DNA of 64,000 bases from NCBI RefSeq assembly GCF_006770285.1, contig NZ_CP017195.1:62001-126000 (forward strand). The letters are read 5' to 3'. Position 1 is the stretch's first letter. Every line of letters begins with the position of its first letter. Shown piece by piece: positions 25,367 to 34,738 of this stretch. The notes below the pieces were generated by a model, which saw only the letters and a program-made list of their open reading frames with translations, searched no databases and was not told the DNA's origin. The position numbers were made by a program, and so were the translations under genes. Source of the DNA: Lactococcus paracarnosus. Its GTDB lineage: Bacteria > Bacillota > Bacilli > Lactobacillales > Streptococcaceae.

Positions 25367-26941
25367 TTAATAGGTCATATGAATATAGGTTGCAGATGAT
25401 TTAGGAACGATTCTGGTATTTGTCTTACCAATCCCTGCTGTACCATTCATTTCTTTGATTGTGATGCTATCGCCACTTACACCGACAACAACGGCAACGT
25501 GGCCATAAGTTGCGTCTGAACCAGCACTACCAGGTTGGAAGACAGCGATTGTTTGGTCGGCTACAGGGTTGTTATCGACTGGAACGCCTTCTCGTTGCGC
25601 TGAAGCAGACCAATCTTTGGCATTTCCCCAGTAGTCTCCCATACGTGCCTTGAATACGTCTTTAACAAACCAAGTACATTGGCCAGCAGCATAAGTATTC
25701 CCAGTACTACTATAAGGACCTTGTGTGACATCAAATGGCACTGCAACTGCATCTTCCCCTGTATCAGCAACATGGTCTTTAAGTAGGTTGTACCATTTTT
25801 CAGCATTAGCCAATAGTGTTTGCTCTTTTGTTTGTGGATCACTTAAGGCAACACCTTCGTAATAAACAGTCCAGTCCAGGCTAGCCTGTTTAGCATCAGT
25901 TGCACTACCAACTAAGTCTTTCACTTTTTTGAAGTTACTGTTTAGTTCAGTTGAGATAAGCGCTAGTTGCACTGGCATAGATAATGTTTTTTCACTAGCT
26001 CTATTCCAACGATTACCATTGATATTATTTGACCACCCAGACCATTGGAAGATGCCAGCTACACCGCCAGATGTATTGATCGCTTCAGGGTTAAATCCTG
26101 ATTCACGTTGAGCAACGGCTAAAGCACCAGCAGCACCTTGCACAGTAAAGCCTTCTTGTCCCATCAAGTGATTGGCAATGTCAATCACATTTTGTGCTGT
26201 TGCTTCAGAAAGTCCTGTTTGTTTGGCTAAATCTGTTGCCGAGATGCTTAAGCTACCATTTCCATAAGTTGTAGTAGCAGGTTTGATGATTAATTCTTGA
26301 CCAACATAGATCATGTTGGCATTATCTATGTGTGACTGTTGGACAATCTCGGCAATCGTTACTTTTTCAGCATTGGCAATTTGCCAAAGTGTATCCCCAG
26401 CTTTGACTTTGTAGGTTACAGCGGGTGTTACTTTAGGAACAATCTGTTTTTTTGTCTTTATTTCTGGTTTGATAATGAGTGTTTGACCAACATAGATGAG
26501 ATTAGCATTTATGAGGTTGGATTGTTTGACGATTTCTTCAACACTAACACCTTGTTGGCCTGAGATGGCACTAAGTGTATCCCCAGCTTTTACAGTATAA
26601 GTCACGGCTGGCGTTGTTGTTTCGACTGATTCAGTAATTGGCGCAGTTTGATCTGCTGGTTTAGGTGGGTCAGTCTGTTCTGGTTGATTAGTTTCTATTT
26701 TTTGATTGATACTAATTTGGTTAATATTTGGAATATGATTAAGTTTTGCTAGCGTCTCAACAGAGGTGTCATATTTGTGTGCAATCTCTGAAAGTGTATC
26801 CCCAGCTTTTACAGTATATGTATCAGCAGATACTGTGAGCGTAGTCAGTGCTACCGCACCAACAAATGTTCCAGTACCTAATGCCAGTTTTAATACTGTT
26901 TGTTTTGTTTTATCTGTTAATTGTTTATCATGCTTTGCCAT
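25367..26941 (-). CDS. Secreted peptidoglycan hydrolase: 3x LysM, tail-lysozyme, CHAP
   Basis: A signal-peptide-like N-terminus (about residues 1-39) precedes three LysM wall-binding modules, each starting YTVKAGDTL or YKVKAGDTL (near residues 41, 114 and 177). A phage-tail-type lysozyme domain follows (about 240-385, GALAVAQRESGFNPEAINTSGGVAGIFQW), then a C-terminal CHAP domain with the catalytic Cys in AAGQCTWFVK and His in YGHVAVV. It would bind and cleave peptidoglycan at two bonds, acting in cell separation or wall turnover. 524 aa. It sits between livJ3 and livH, splitting the Liv genes. Confidence 0.9.
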   Translation of the reverse strand: MAKHDKQLTDKTKQTVLKLALGTGTFVGAVALTTLTVSADTYTVKAGDTLSEIAHKYDTSVETLAKLNHIPNINQISINQKIETNQPEQTDPPKPADQTAPITESVETTTPAVTYTVKAGDTLSAISGQQGVSVEEIVKQSNLINANLIYVGQTLIIKPEIKTKKQIVPKVTPAVTYKVKAGDTLWQIANAEKVTIAEIVQQSHIDNANMIYVGQELIIKPATTTYGNGSLSISATDLAKQTGLSEATAQNVIDIANHLMGQEGFTVQGAAGALAVAQRESGFNPEAINTSGGVAGIFQWSGWSNNINGNRWNRASEKTLSMPVQLALISTELNSNFKKVKDLVGSATDAKQASLDWTVYYEGVALSDPQTKEQTLLANAEKWYNLLKDHVADTGEDAVAVPFDVTQGPYSSTGNTYAAGQCTWFVKDVFKARMGDYWGNAKDWSASAQREGVPVDNNPVADQTIAVFQPGSAGSDATYGHVAVVVGVSGDSITIKEMNGTAGIGKTNTRIVPKSSATYIHMTY

Positions 26942-27174
26942 GTGTTTCCCTTTCGTAATGAATCTATAATTCTATGTATCTAATATTTTACCACAAATTA
27001 GACAAAAATATGGTAGATTTGATAAAAAAATATTTTATAAAAAATAGGCGTTGTTATATTTAATGAAAAATGATAAGTATATCGATGACTAAACTTGGCG
27101 AAACGACTTAATCATCTGATTTCAGACCAACAAAATACATGTTTCAACGATGTAATAAAAATGATCAACCGTCT

Positions 27175-27201
27175 TGAATTTTCTGAAAATTATGGTAAAA
27201 T
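27175..27201 (+). promoter_or_regulatory. livH operon promoter with a perfect CodY box
   Basis: AATTTTCTGAAAATT (27177-27191) matches the CodY consensus at all 15 positions. It overlaps a weak -35 TTGAAT (27175-27180) and precedes -10 TAAAAT (27196-27201). Binding would block RNA polymerase on livHMGF. Confidence 0.85.
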
Positions 27202-27269
27202 AAATAGAATAATTGTCTACATTTGTTAGATAATATTATCTTATTAAGAATATAAATTGGAGAAAAGCA

Positions 27270-28151
27270 ATGCAAATTATTGTAAACGGCTTGATTCTCG
27301 GCAGTGTCTATGCGTTGATAGCGCTTGGCTACACTATGGTTTACGGGATTATCAAACTCATCAACTTTGCGCATGGAGACGTCTATATGATGGGCGCTTT
27401 TATGGGCTATTATTTTATTAACTTCTTGCACTTAAATTTTTTCATCGCCTTAATTTTATCAATGATTGGCTGTGCGATACTGGGTATGGTCATAGAATTT
27501 TTGGCCTATCGCCCACTACGTAAGTCAAGTAAGGTAGCGGCCTTAATCACTGCAATCGGTGTCTCATTTTTACTTGAAAATGTGATGATTTATTTCGTTG
27601 GCTCTGCCTCACGTCAATTTCCAAGTGCAATCAATGTGGAAAAGTATTCACTAGGTAGTGTGACGATTACAAATGTGCAACTGATGATTTTGGTGACAGC
27701 TATTATCTTGATGATTTTATTGCAGCTCATCGTTAAAAAGACAAAAATGGGTAAAGCCATGCGTGCTGTTTCAGTTGAGGCAGATGCGGCACGTCTGATG
27801 GGGATAAATGTCGATCGCACGATTAGTTTCACTTTTGCACTTGGCTCAGCACTTGCTGGTGCAGCTGGGGTTTTGATTGGCCTTTATTATGGCTCGATCG
27901 ATCCACTTATGGGGATGGCACCAGGGCTTAAAGCCTTTGTTGCAGCAGTTCTCGGTGGGATTGGGATCATTCCTGGTGCAGCGCTTGGCGGTATCGTTAT
28001 CGGTCTGCTTGAGACAGTTGCTCAGTCACTTCCAGGTAAATTATCATGGGTAGCAGGCTATAAAGATGCAGTGGTTTATGCTGTCTTGATCATCATTCTT
28101 TTAATCCGTCCTGCCGGTATACTGGGCAAAAACGTGAAAGAGAAGGTGTAA
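27270..28151 (+). CDS. livH: Branched-chain amino acid ABC permease LivH
   Basis: The family N-terminus QIIVNGLILGSVYALIALGYTMVYGIIKLINFAHGDVYMMGAF and the ATPase-contact loop GKAMRAVSVEADAARLMGINVDRTI are clear, with about eight membrane segments. It forms the channel with LivM. 293 aa. It is the first gene of livHMGF and directly controlled by a perfect CodY box. The ribosome site is TTGGAGAAA. Confidence 0.95.
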   Translation: MQIIVNGLILGSVYALIALGYTMVYGIIKLINFAHGDVYMMGAFMGYYFINFLHLNFFIALILSMIGCAILGMVIEFLAYRPLRKSSKVAALITAIGVSFLLENVMIYFVGSASRQFPSAINVEKYSLGSVTITNVQLMILVTAIILMILLQLIVKKTKMGKAMRAVSVEADAARLMGINVDRTISFTFALGSALAGAAGVLIGLYYGSIDPLMGMAPGLKAFVAAVLGGIGIIPGAALGGIVIGLLETVAQSLPGKLSWVAGYKDAVVYAVLIIILLIRPAGILGKNVKEKV

Positions 28152-28155
28152 GGTA

Positions 28156-29115
28156 ATGAAAAAAAATCTAAAACTATCGATTATCTGGCTCGTTATTATT
28201 GCTGTTATTTATGGTATCTTAATCGGTCTTATCAATGCTGGTGTAATCAATGAATTTGTTGCTCAAATCATCACGCAAATTGGGATTAATCTGATCGTTG
28301 CAGTTGGTCTGAATCTGGTAATCGGCTTTACTGGTCAGTTCTCATTTGGTTCCGCTGGTTTTATGGCAATCGGGGCTTATTCGTCTGCGATTATCTCAGC
28401 TCGTATGGCACCAACTTGGGGAACGATTTTCTTGTCAATGCTGATTGGTGCAATTGTTGCAGGTATCGTCGCGATTATTGTCGGTTATCCGACTTTACGT
28501 CTGAAAGGTGACTATCTAGCCATCGCAACGCTTGGTGTGTCTGAAATTATTCGTATCCTGATTATGAATGGTGGGGACCTAACTAATGGTGCTGCTGGTT
28601 TATCAGGGATTATCCTGTTTACTGACTGGGGGATGACCTTCATCTTCGCTGTTATCGTGATTGTCTTGATCTTGAATTTTATTAATTCACCATCAGGTCG
28701 TGCCACTTTATCAGTTCGTGAAGATGAGATTGCCTCTGAGTCGATGGGTGTAAACGTGACGCGTGTTAAAGTAATTGCCTTTACAATCGGTGCCATGGTG
28801 ACAGCTGTTGCGGGTAGCCTATATGCTGGTTTTATCGGAACTGTGACACCTAAAGATTTCACATGGATGAAATCAGTAGATGCCTTGATTATTGTTGTAC
28901 TAGGTGGATTAGGCTCAATTACAGGGACAATCATTGCCGCAATTATCTTGGGCTTACTTAATATGTTCCTACAAGATTTTGGGGCGATTCGGATGATCAT
29001 ATACTCATTGATCCTGATCTTAGTCATGATTTTCCGCCCAGGTGGCTTACTTGGCACATGGGAGTTCAAGCTCTCACGTTTCTTCAATAAAAAAGAAAAT
29101 AAGGAGTCTAACTAA
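28156..29115 (+). CDS. livM: Branched-chain amino acid ABC permease LivM
   Basis: The motifs GLNLVIGFTGQFSFGSAGFMAIGAYS and the coupling-loop sequence GRATLSVREDEIASESMGVNVTRVK identify LivM. Eight to ten membrane segments are visible. 319 aa. It starts four bases after livH and its stop overlaps livG by one base. Confidence 0.95.
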   Translation: MKKNLKLSIIWLVIIAVIYGILIGLINAGVINEFVAQIITQIGINLIVAVGLNLVIGFTGQFSFGSAGFMAIGAYSSAIISARMAPTWGTIFLSMLIGAIVAGIVAIIVGYPTLRLKGDYLAIATLGVSEIIRILIMNGGDLTNGAAGLSGIILFTDWGMTFIFAVIVIVLILNFINSPSGRATLSVREDEIASESMGVNVTRVKVIAFTIGAMVTAVAGSLYAGFIGTVTPKDFTWMKSVDALIIVVLGGLGSITGTIIAAIILGLLNMFLQDFGAIRMIIYSLILILVMIFRPGGLLGTWEFKLSRFFNKKENKESN

Positions 29116-29879
29116 TGGCACTTCTTGAAGTAAAAAATCTTACAAAAAACTTTGGTGGCTTAACAGCTGTCGGAGATGTCAATCTTGAACTTGGTGAGTC
29201 TGAGCTTGTTGGGCTTATCGGGCCAAATGGCGCTGGTAAAACAACGCTGTTCAACTTGTTAACTGGTGTCTATGAGCCATCTGAAGGTACAGTTACCTTG
29301 GCTGGCGATATATTAAATGGCTTGTCGACCTATAAAATCGCTGCTGCTGGTCTATCTCGTACTTTCCAAAATATACGCCTATTTAAAAACTTGACTGTTT
29401 TGGATAATGTCTTGATTGCCATGGGAACAAGAAAAAAATCCCGTCTTTTTGCATCATTTTTCCGCTTGCCTGCTTATTATAAGCAAGAAGCAGAGATGAA
29501 AAAAGAAGCATTAGAGCTACTCGCTATCTTTGATTTAGATGTCAAGCAAGCAAGCTTGGCCAAAAATTTACCATACGGTGAACAACGTCGTTTGGAGATT
29601 GTGCGTGCGCTAGCGACGAAACCAAAGATTTTGTTCTTGGATGAACCTGCTGCGGGGATGAATCCGCAAGAAACGGCAGAATTAACGGCGCTCATCAAGC
29701 AAATTCAACAACAGTTTAATATTACGATTCTGTTGATTGAACATGATATGAGTCTTGTCATGAATGTAACTGAACGAATCTATGTTTTAGAATATGGTCG
29801 TTTGATTGCACATGGTACGCCAGATGAAATCAAAAACAACAAACGGGTTATCGAAGCTTATTTGGGAGGAGAAGCATAA
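29115..29879 (+). CDS. livG: Branched-chain amino acid ABC ATPase LivG
   Basis: Walker A GPNGAGKTT (about residues 36-44), the LivG-typical GLSRTFQNIRLFKNLTVLDNV, a signature region reading LPYGEQRRLEIVRALA and Walker B LFLDEPAAGMNPQE are present. 254 aa, full length. It pairs with LivF to energise uptake. The start overlaps the livM stop. Confidence 0.95.
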   Translation: MALLEVKNLTKNFGGLTAVGDVNLELGESELVGLIGPNGAGKTTLFNLLTGVYEPSEGTVTLAGDILNGLSTYKIAAAGLSRTFQNIRLFKNLTVLDNVLIAMGTRKKSRLFASFFRLPAYYKQEAEMKKEALELLAIFDLDVKQASLAKNLPYGEQRRLEIVRALATKPKILFLDEPAAGMNPQETAELTALIKQIQQQFNITILLIEHDMSLVMNVTERIYVLEYGRLIAHGTPDEIKNNKRVIEAYLGGEA

Positions 29880-30589
29880 TGGCAATGTTAACAATTAATA
29901 ATCTTGATGTCCATTATGGTGTCATTCAAGCTGTTCGTGACGTCTCTTTTGAAGTCAATGAAGGTGAAGTTGTCTCACTTATCGGGGCAAATGGTGCAGG
30001 TAAAACATCTATTCTCCGCACGATTTCTGGTCTTGTTCGCCCATCAAATGGGTCGATTCAATTTGAAGGAAAAGATATTCATAAAACGCCAGCTCAAAAA
30101 ATCGTAGCCAGTGGCTTATCACAAGTCCCAGAAGGTCGTCATGTCTTTCCTGGCTTGACTGTTATGGAAAACTTGGAGATGGGTGCTTTCTTACGTAAAA
30201 ATCGTGAGGAGAATGCACAGAATTTGAAGAAAATTTTTGCACGTTTTCCACGTTTAGAAGAGCGAAAAGGTCAAGATGCAGCGACTTTATCTGGTGGGGA
30301 GCAACAGATGCTTGCCATGGGTCGTGCCTTGATGAGTCAGCCAAAACTATTGTTATTGGATGAACCATCAATGGGCCTAGCACCGATATTTATTCAAGAA
30401 ATTTTTGAAATTATCAAAGATATTCAAAAACAAGGGACGACAGTTCTCTTGATTGAGCAAAATGCGAATATGGCCTTGTCAATCGCAGATCGTGGTTACG
30501 TATTAGAAACAGGAAAAGTCATCTTGTCAGGTACAGGTAAAGCACTACTAGCTTCAGATGATGTCCGAAAAGCTTATCTTGGTGGCTAA
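29879..30589 (+). CDS. livF: Branched-chain amino acid ABC ATPase LivF
   Basis: Walker A GANGAGKTS, PEGRHVFPGLTVMENLEMGAF, signature LSGGEQQMLAMGRALM and Walker B LLLDEPSMGLAP are LivF hallmarks. 236 aa. The start overlaps the livG stop by one base, completing the four-gene transporter. Confidence 0.95.
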   Translation: MAMLTINNLDVHYGVIQAVRDVSFEVNEGEVVSLIGANGAGKTSILRTISGLVRPSNGSIQFEGKDIHKTPAQKIVASGLSQVPEGRHVFPGLTVMENLEMGAFLRKNREENAQNLKKIFARFPRLEERKGQDAATLSGGEQQMLAMGRALMSQPKLLLLDEPSMGLAPIFIQEIFEIIKDIQKQGTTVLLIEQNANMALSIADRGYVLETGKVILSGTGKALLASDDVRKAYLGG

Positions 30590-30683
30590 TCGTCCATGTG
30601 ATTTAGCGATAGCTTCTGACGTGATTTTGTAGGACTATCATGTTAAAATAAGGTGACGTTAGCAGAAATCGGAGGAATTGATT

Positions 30684-31343
30684 ATGGCAGTGAAAGATTT
30701 TATGACAAAAAAAGTTATCTATGTTTCGCCAACGACAAAGATAGCTAAGGCTGCGGATATCATGAAGGAACAAGGTATTCATAGATTACCAGTTATTTCG
30801 GATGATAAGCTTGTGGGTTTAGTGACAGCAGGGACGATTGAAAAAGCAAGTCCCTCAGTTGCGACTTCCTTATCCGTTTATGAGATGAATTATCTACTTA
30901 ACAAGACAACAGTCGGTGAAGTGATGATCCGAGATGTTCAAACAATCTCAAAATATGCGACAATGGAAGATGCCGTTTATCAGATGCGGCAACATAATAT
31001 CGGTGTCTTACCTGTGGTCGATAACGACCAAATCAGCGGTCTGATTACTGATAAAGATGTTTTTGGTGCCTTTCTCAGAGTAGCAGGCTATGGTGAAGCA
31101 GGTGTTCACGTTCGTCTTTTGATGGCTGATACTGTAGGATCATTGGCCAAGGTAGCAGAACTATTGGCAGCGCATTTGCTTGATGTACGAAGCATCATCC
31201 AGATCAATACTGAAAATCAAAAATCTGCTGTGGAATTCCAATTGATTGGTAAACTTAGCACGACAGAGATTGAAGCTATTTTTAAAACAGCTGGATTTGA
31301 AGTGGACGATATTCATGTCACGGAAAATAAGTTGGTTAGATAA
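30684..31343 (+). CDS. CBS-pair plus ACT domain protein (AcuB-like)
   Basis: ATG 30684 lies eight bases behind GGAGG; TTG 30678 is too close. Two CBS domains (about residues 1-60 and 75-130, each with a conserved VxPxTxI- or VQTISKYA-type start) form a nucleotide-sensing pair. A C-terminal ACT-like domain (VHVRLLMADTVGSLAKVAELLAAHLLDVRSI) may sense an amino acid. In streptococci a gene of this type follows livF, so it may regulate uptake or branched-chain metabolism (inference). 219 aa, soluble. Confidence 0.8.
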   Translation: MAVKDFMTKKVIYVSPTTKIAKAADIMKEQGIHRLPVISDDKLVGLVTAGTIEKASPSVATSLSVYEMNYLLNKTTVGEVMIRDVQTISKYATMEDAVYQMRQHNIGVLPVVDNDQISGLITDKDVFGAFLRVAGYGEAGVHVRLLMADTVGSLAKVAELLAAHLLDVRSIIQINTENQKSAVEFQLIGKLSTTEIEAIFKTAGFEVDDIHVTENKLVR

Positions 31344-31452
31344 GTATAGGGTCAACCTCAACTAAATATGGTAAAATAGACTTACTAGTCTATTTTTTTA
31401 TTGCAAATTAGACATCGTAACACCTAGTCAAACTATCATAAAGGAAAAAAAT

Positions 31453-32190
31453 ATGTTTTATACCTACCTTAGAAATTTTGTCACTTTTCTGTTATGGATG
31501 TTAAATGGGAATGCCCATTATCATAACACAGAAAAAATCTTGGATAAAACTGAGAATTATATTCTAGTTGCCCCCCACAGGACTTGGTGGGATCCCGTTT
31601 ACTTGGCCTTTGCTACTAAGCCAAAAGAGTTTATTTTTATGGCTAAAAAAGAGTTGTTTAAAAATCCTTTCTTTGGGTATTGGATTGAAAAGTGTGGTGC
31701 TTTTCCGATTGACCGAGAACATCCTGGCCCAAGTACAATCAAGTATCCAACTAAAATTTTGAAAACATCGAATCGCTCGCTCATTATGTTTCCTTCTGGG
31801 TCACGCCACTCGAAAGATGTAAAGGGTGGTGTTGCGGTCATTGCAAAAATGGCCAAAGTACGGATTATGCCTGCTGTCTATCAAGGACCGATGACTTTCA
31901 AAGGATTAGCTAAACGAGAACGGGTGGATATGAACTTTGGTAACCCGATTGATATCTCAGATATCAAGAAGTTGGACAGTGAGGGTCTTGCTGAGGTTGC
32001 ACGTCGTATCGAGTCAGAATTTGATAGACTTGATGCGGAAATAGTAGCAATAAAAGGCCCACAGAAACAGATGATATTTGGGTACTTGCCTCGACTCATT
32101 TTGTTGATTCCTGCACTTATTATCACACTGTTAACCTTTTTGTTTACAGTAGTTGCAGCACCTATTCATAAAAAAATGAAAAAATCATGA
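31453..32190 (+). CDS. 1-acyl-sn-glycerol-3-phosphate acyltransferase (PlsC type)
   Basis: The catalytic HX4D motif is in APHRTWWDPVYLA (about residues 42-54), with the glycerophosphate-binding FPSGSRH and PAVYQGP regions following. The protein makes phosphatidic acid from lysophosphatidic acid at the membrane. A hydrophobic helix near the C-terminus (LPRLILLIPALIITLLTFLF) anchors it. 245 aa. It may be a second PlsC-like enzyme rather than the main one. Confidence 0.85.
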   Translation: MFYTYLRNFVTFLLWMLNGNAHYHNTEKILDKTENYILVAPHRTWWDPVYLAFATKPKEFIFMAKKELFKNPFFGYWIEKCGAFPIDREHPGPSTIKYPTKILKTSNRSLIMFPSGSRHSKDVKGGVAVIAKMAKVRIMPAVYQGPMTFKGLAKRERVDMNFGNPIDISDIKKLDSEGLAEVARRIESEFDRLDAEIVAIKGPQKQMIFGYLPRLILLIPALIITLLTFLFTVVAAPIHKKMKKS

Positions 32191-32208
32191 GTGCTCATGG
32201 TTTTTTTT
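32181..32208 (+). terminator. Terminator overlapping the plsC-like stop codon
   Basis: CATGAG-TG-CTCATG followed by G and eight T; the TGA stop codon (32188-32190) is part of the stem. Confidence 0.75.
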
Positions 32209-32232
32209 ATTTTATTTAGTATTAGACAGGGG

Positions 32233-32267
32233 TTGACAAAAATAAGTGTACTAGTTATAATAGTACA
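32233..32267 (+). promoter_or_regulatory. Promoter with inverted-repeat operator for the GntR-ABC operon
   Basis: TTGACA (32233-32238) and TATAAT (32256-32261) are 17 bp apart. TGTACTA (32247-32253) and TAGTACA (32261-32267) form a 7-bp inverted repeat around the -10. This matches the kind of operator bound by YtrA-type GntR repressors, so the first gene probably represses its own operon. Confidence 0.8.
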
Positions 32268-32292
32268 ATAGATACGGATTGAAAGGAGAGAT

Positions 32293-32649
32293 ATGAATAA
32301 ACTCGCAATATATGAGCAATTGGCCAATGAAATTAAAAGTGATATTGCAGCTGGCATTTTAAAACCTGGTGATAAATTACCCAGTGTACGCAATTTCGCC
32401 TTGGAAAAGAAAATTAATCCTAACACTGCTGTCAAAGTTTATAAGACACTAGAAAATGAGGGGATACTAACCTCTATACCTAGTAAGGGTAACTTTATCA
32501 GTGATGATGCAGCAAAATTACAGGCCTTTCATGTGGCAGAACTAAAGGCAGCCTATTTGACTTTGGTGAGGGAGATGCGAGATCATCATATTGAAGAATC
32601 TAGCATCATAGCGTTAGCAAAAGGAGTTTATCATGACATTACAAGTTAA
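32293..32649 (+). CDS. GntR family regulator, YtrA type
   Basis: The winged helix spans about residues 8-75 (YEQLANEIKSDIAAGILKPGDKLPSVRNFALEKKINPNTAVKVYKTLENEGIL). The C-terminal part is short (118 aa in all), as in the YtrA subfamily that represses linked ABC transporters. It overlaps the ATPase gene by 17 bp and has an inverted-repeat operator in its promoter. The inducer is unknown; cell-wall antibiotics induce related systems (family knowledge). Confidence 0.88.
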   Translation: MNKLAIYEQLANEIKSDIAAGILKPGDKLPSVRNFALEKKINPNTAVKVYKTLENEGILTSIPSKGNFISDDAAKLQAFHVAELKAAYLTLVREMRDHHIEESSIIALAKGVYHDITS

Positions 32650-33460
32650 GGATGTAAGTAAAGCGATTGCAGGTAAAATGATCTTAGAGGCTGTGTCTTT
32701 TGAGATGACAGCTGGCAGTGTAATCGGGCTAGTTGGTCGAAATGGTGCTGGTAAGACCACGCTAATGCGACTGATTGCAGGTGAGATGTTAGCAGATAAT
32801 GGGGAAATTTTACTAGGAGACAAAGGACGAGCCTCTATTTTCTATGTGGATACCTTGTCAAACTGGATGTCCGCCTATCATGCGACGACAGTCGTTGACG
32901 TACTTAAGATGTTCTACCCCGAATTTGACCAGGACCAGTTTATGATGATTTTATCATCACAGAATTTGCCTGCGGATAAAACGATTTCAACTTTCTCAAA
33001 AGGTCAAAAAGCCTTGGTATATCTAGCTGCAGGGATAGCAAGTCAGGCGACCTATTTACTATTTGATGAGCCCTTAGACGGCTTAGATATCTTTGTAAAA
33101 GATTATTTCAAAAAGATGTTACTTGAGTTGGTTGATGCAGGTAGAAGTGCCATGATTGCTACGCATAATTTAGCGGAACTTGATAGTCTAGCGGATCGCC
33201 TGTTATTAATTAAGGGGACGCAGATTACGGAACAAGTTTGTGAGTCAGACATTGTTAAAATTCAATTTGTTTATGAAGGAGACACCCTTGCTTCAAATCT
33301 ACTTGATGTTGCTACGATTTTAGAAAAGCGTGGACGCGTCTATGTTGCCTTGATTTCAGAGTCCTTGATACCAGCTATCTTTACAGATACGACAACCTAT
33401 CGGTTTGTCGAGATTTTACAGGTGACAACCGAGGATATTTTTAGAAAGGAATTGGGGTAA
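32633..33460 (+). CDS. ABC transporter ATPase (YtrB-like)
   Basis: Walker A GRNGAGKTT (about residues 36-44), a signature-like FSKGQKALVYLAAGIA and Walker B YLLFDEPLDGLD are visible, with a degenerate signature (SKGQ) typical of YtrB/BcrA-like ATPases. 275 aa. It is translationally coupled to the GntR gene and six bases before the membrane partner. Probably an exporter or membrane-stress transporter. Confidence 0.88.
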   Translation: MTLQVKDVSKAIAGKMILEAVSFEMTAGSVIGLVGRNGAGKTTLMRLIAGEMLADNGEILLGDKGRASIFYVDTLSNWMSAYHATTVVDVLKMFYPEFDQDQFMMILSSQNLPADKTISTFSKGQKALVYLAAGIASQATYLLFDEPLDGLDIFVKDYFKKMLLELVDAGRSAMIATHNLAELDSLADRLLLIKGTQITEQVCESDIVKIQFVYEGDTLASNLLDVATILEKRGRVYVALISESLIPAIFTDTTTYRFVEILQVTTEDIFRKELG

Positions 33461-33465
33461 GGCAG

Positions 33466-34701
33466 ATGAAAAACATAATGAAAGTATACTTCAAACTACG
33501 GAAAAGTTGGCTAATTGGCTTATATGCCTTAATCATCGTAGCTGGTTTAACAAGTATGGCTAACGATAGTGTTCAGTGGCATAAGTGGGAAAAGATCGTT
33601 GTACAGTCTACAAGTAAAGCAGCCTATCAGAAGACGAGAACTTATCTCAAAACGCATCCCAAAGCCGATGTTTATGCACAGGACTTCCCAAATGACTATC
33701 AACGTTATCTTGAAACGATTCGTATGATAAAACCCTTGCCTATTAATAATAATGAAACGATTTCGGCTAAAATGATTTATCAGTTTGCGCCATTGACTTA
33801 TGATGCCTTAAAAACAGATTTGTTGAGTTACTATAGTGAGGACCATCGAAATAGTTGGAGAGAAAATACATTTTCAACTGCTGTACTAAAATCTATCCCT
33901 TTAGTCGGTGAGGGCGTCCAGTATACCGAACAGGTGTCAATCAATAAAATCGGGTTAATGGGCCTCAATATCTGTCTGGCCTTTGCTGCACTATATGGCA
34001 TCTTACTAATCGTGGATCAGCTAACCAAGGTGACCACCTTTATCAAAGGGCGAACAGGTGAGGTGAATCGCTTAAATCTTGTTCAGTTTATCTATTGGGC
34101 GGGTATTCCACTAGCGATGATTACTGTTCTGTCCGTGATCACCCATCTAACGCGTAGCCTGTTCATACCAAGTCAATATGTTGCCATACCTTGGGAAAAT
34201 TTACTAGTGCAAGGCGTCAATAGCCTATCTATCTCACTTGGGATGGTCCTATTAATCAGCTTCGTCAATGCCCTAGTAGGGAAACCGATTTATAAACTCT
34301 TAACGTTCTTTTTAGGGGTACCAGCTTGCCTACTAGCTGGGAGCAATATAGTCTCTCTGTTAAAGTTACCCCCTCTGAGTATCTTCCTAAAATCGATACC
34401 TTATCCGGTTTATTTCTTGATTTTACTCGTGATACTTTTGCCGATTATTATTCTCTTGCATCAGCACTATTCACTTGAACAAGATACTTTTTATATTAAG
34501 TTAGATAAGTTACGACTTCCGTTTTATAGTGGCATTTTAGTATTAGTCATCCTGGATTTTGTTTTAACATTTTTCTTACCTGGTATGTCTATTAATACAC
34601 CATTAAATATCGGCTTATTAATCGGTTTGATTATTGCTATCCCGATCATCTTTGCCAAGTTAGTTCTGAATAAGGATGTCAGACGTCTGCTTAAAAAATA
34701 A
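33466..34701 (+). CDS. ABC transporter membrane subunit
   Basis: 411 residues with one N-terminal membrane segment, an extracellular loop of about 110 residues (SVQWHKWEKIVV...) and then about seven hydrophobic segments, the architecture of ABC-2-like permeases in YtrA-B operons. No enzyme motif is present. It ends 4 bp before the CIRCE-like repeat. Confidence 0.75.
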   Translation: MKNIMKVYFKLRKSWLIGLYALIIVAGLTSMANDSVQWHKWEKIVVQSTSKAAYQKTRTYLKTHPKADVYAQDFPNDYQRYLETIRMIKPLPINNNETISAKMIYQFAPLTYDALKTDLLSYYSEDHRNSWRENTFSTAVLKSIPLVGEGVQYTEQVSINKIGLMGLNICLAFAALYGILLIVDQLTKVTTFIKGRTGEVNRLNLVQFIYWAGIPLAMITVLSVITHLTRSLFIPSQYVAIPWENLLVQGVNSLSISLGMVLLISFVNALVGKPIYKLLTFFLGVPACLLAGSNIVSLLKLPPLSIFLKSIPYPVYFLILLVILLPIIILLHQHYSLEQDTFYIKLDKLRLPFYSGILVLVILDFVLTFFLPGMSINTPLNIGLLIGLIIAIPIIFAKLVLNKDVRRLLKK

Positions 34702-34705
34702 TGAA

Positions 34706-34738
34706 TTAGCACTCTAAAAAAAGAGTGCTAATTTTTTT
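34706..34738 (+). promoter_or_regulatory. CIRCE-like inverted repeat that also forms a terminator
   Basis: TTAGCACTC (34706-34714) and GAGTGCTAA (34723-34731) are perfect CIRCE arms, the operator of the heat-shock repressor HrcA; the spacer is eight bases instead of the usual nine. Seven T follow the second arm, so the same repeat can end the ABC operon upstream. It lies directly before the dnaJ -35. Confidence 0.85.
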
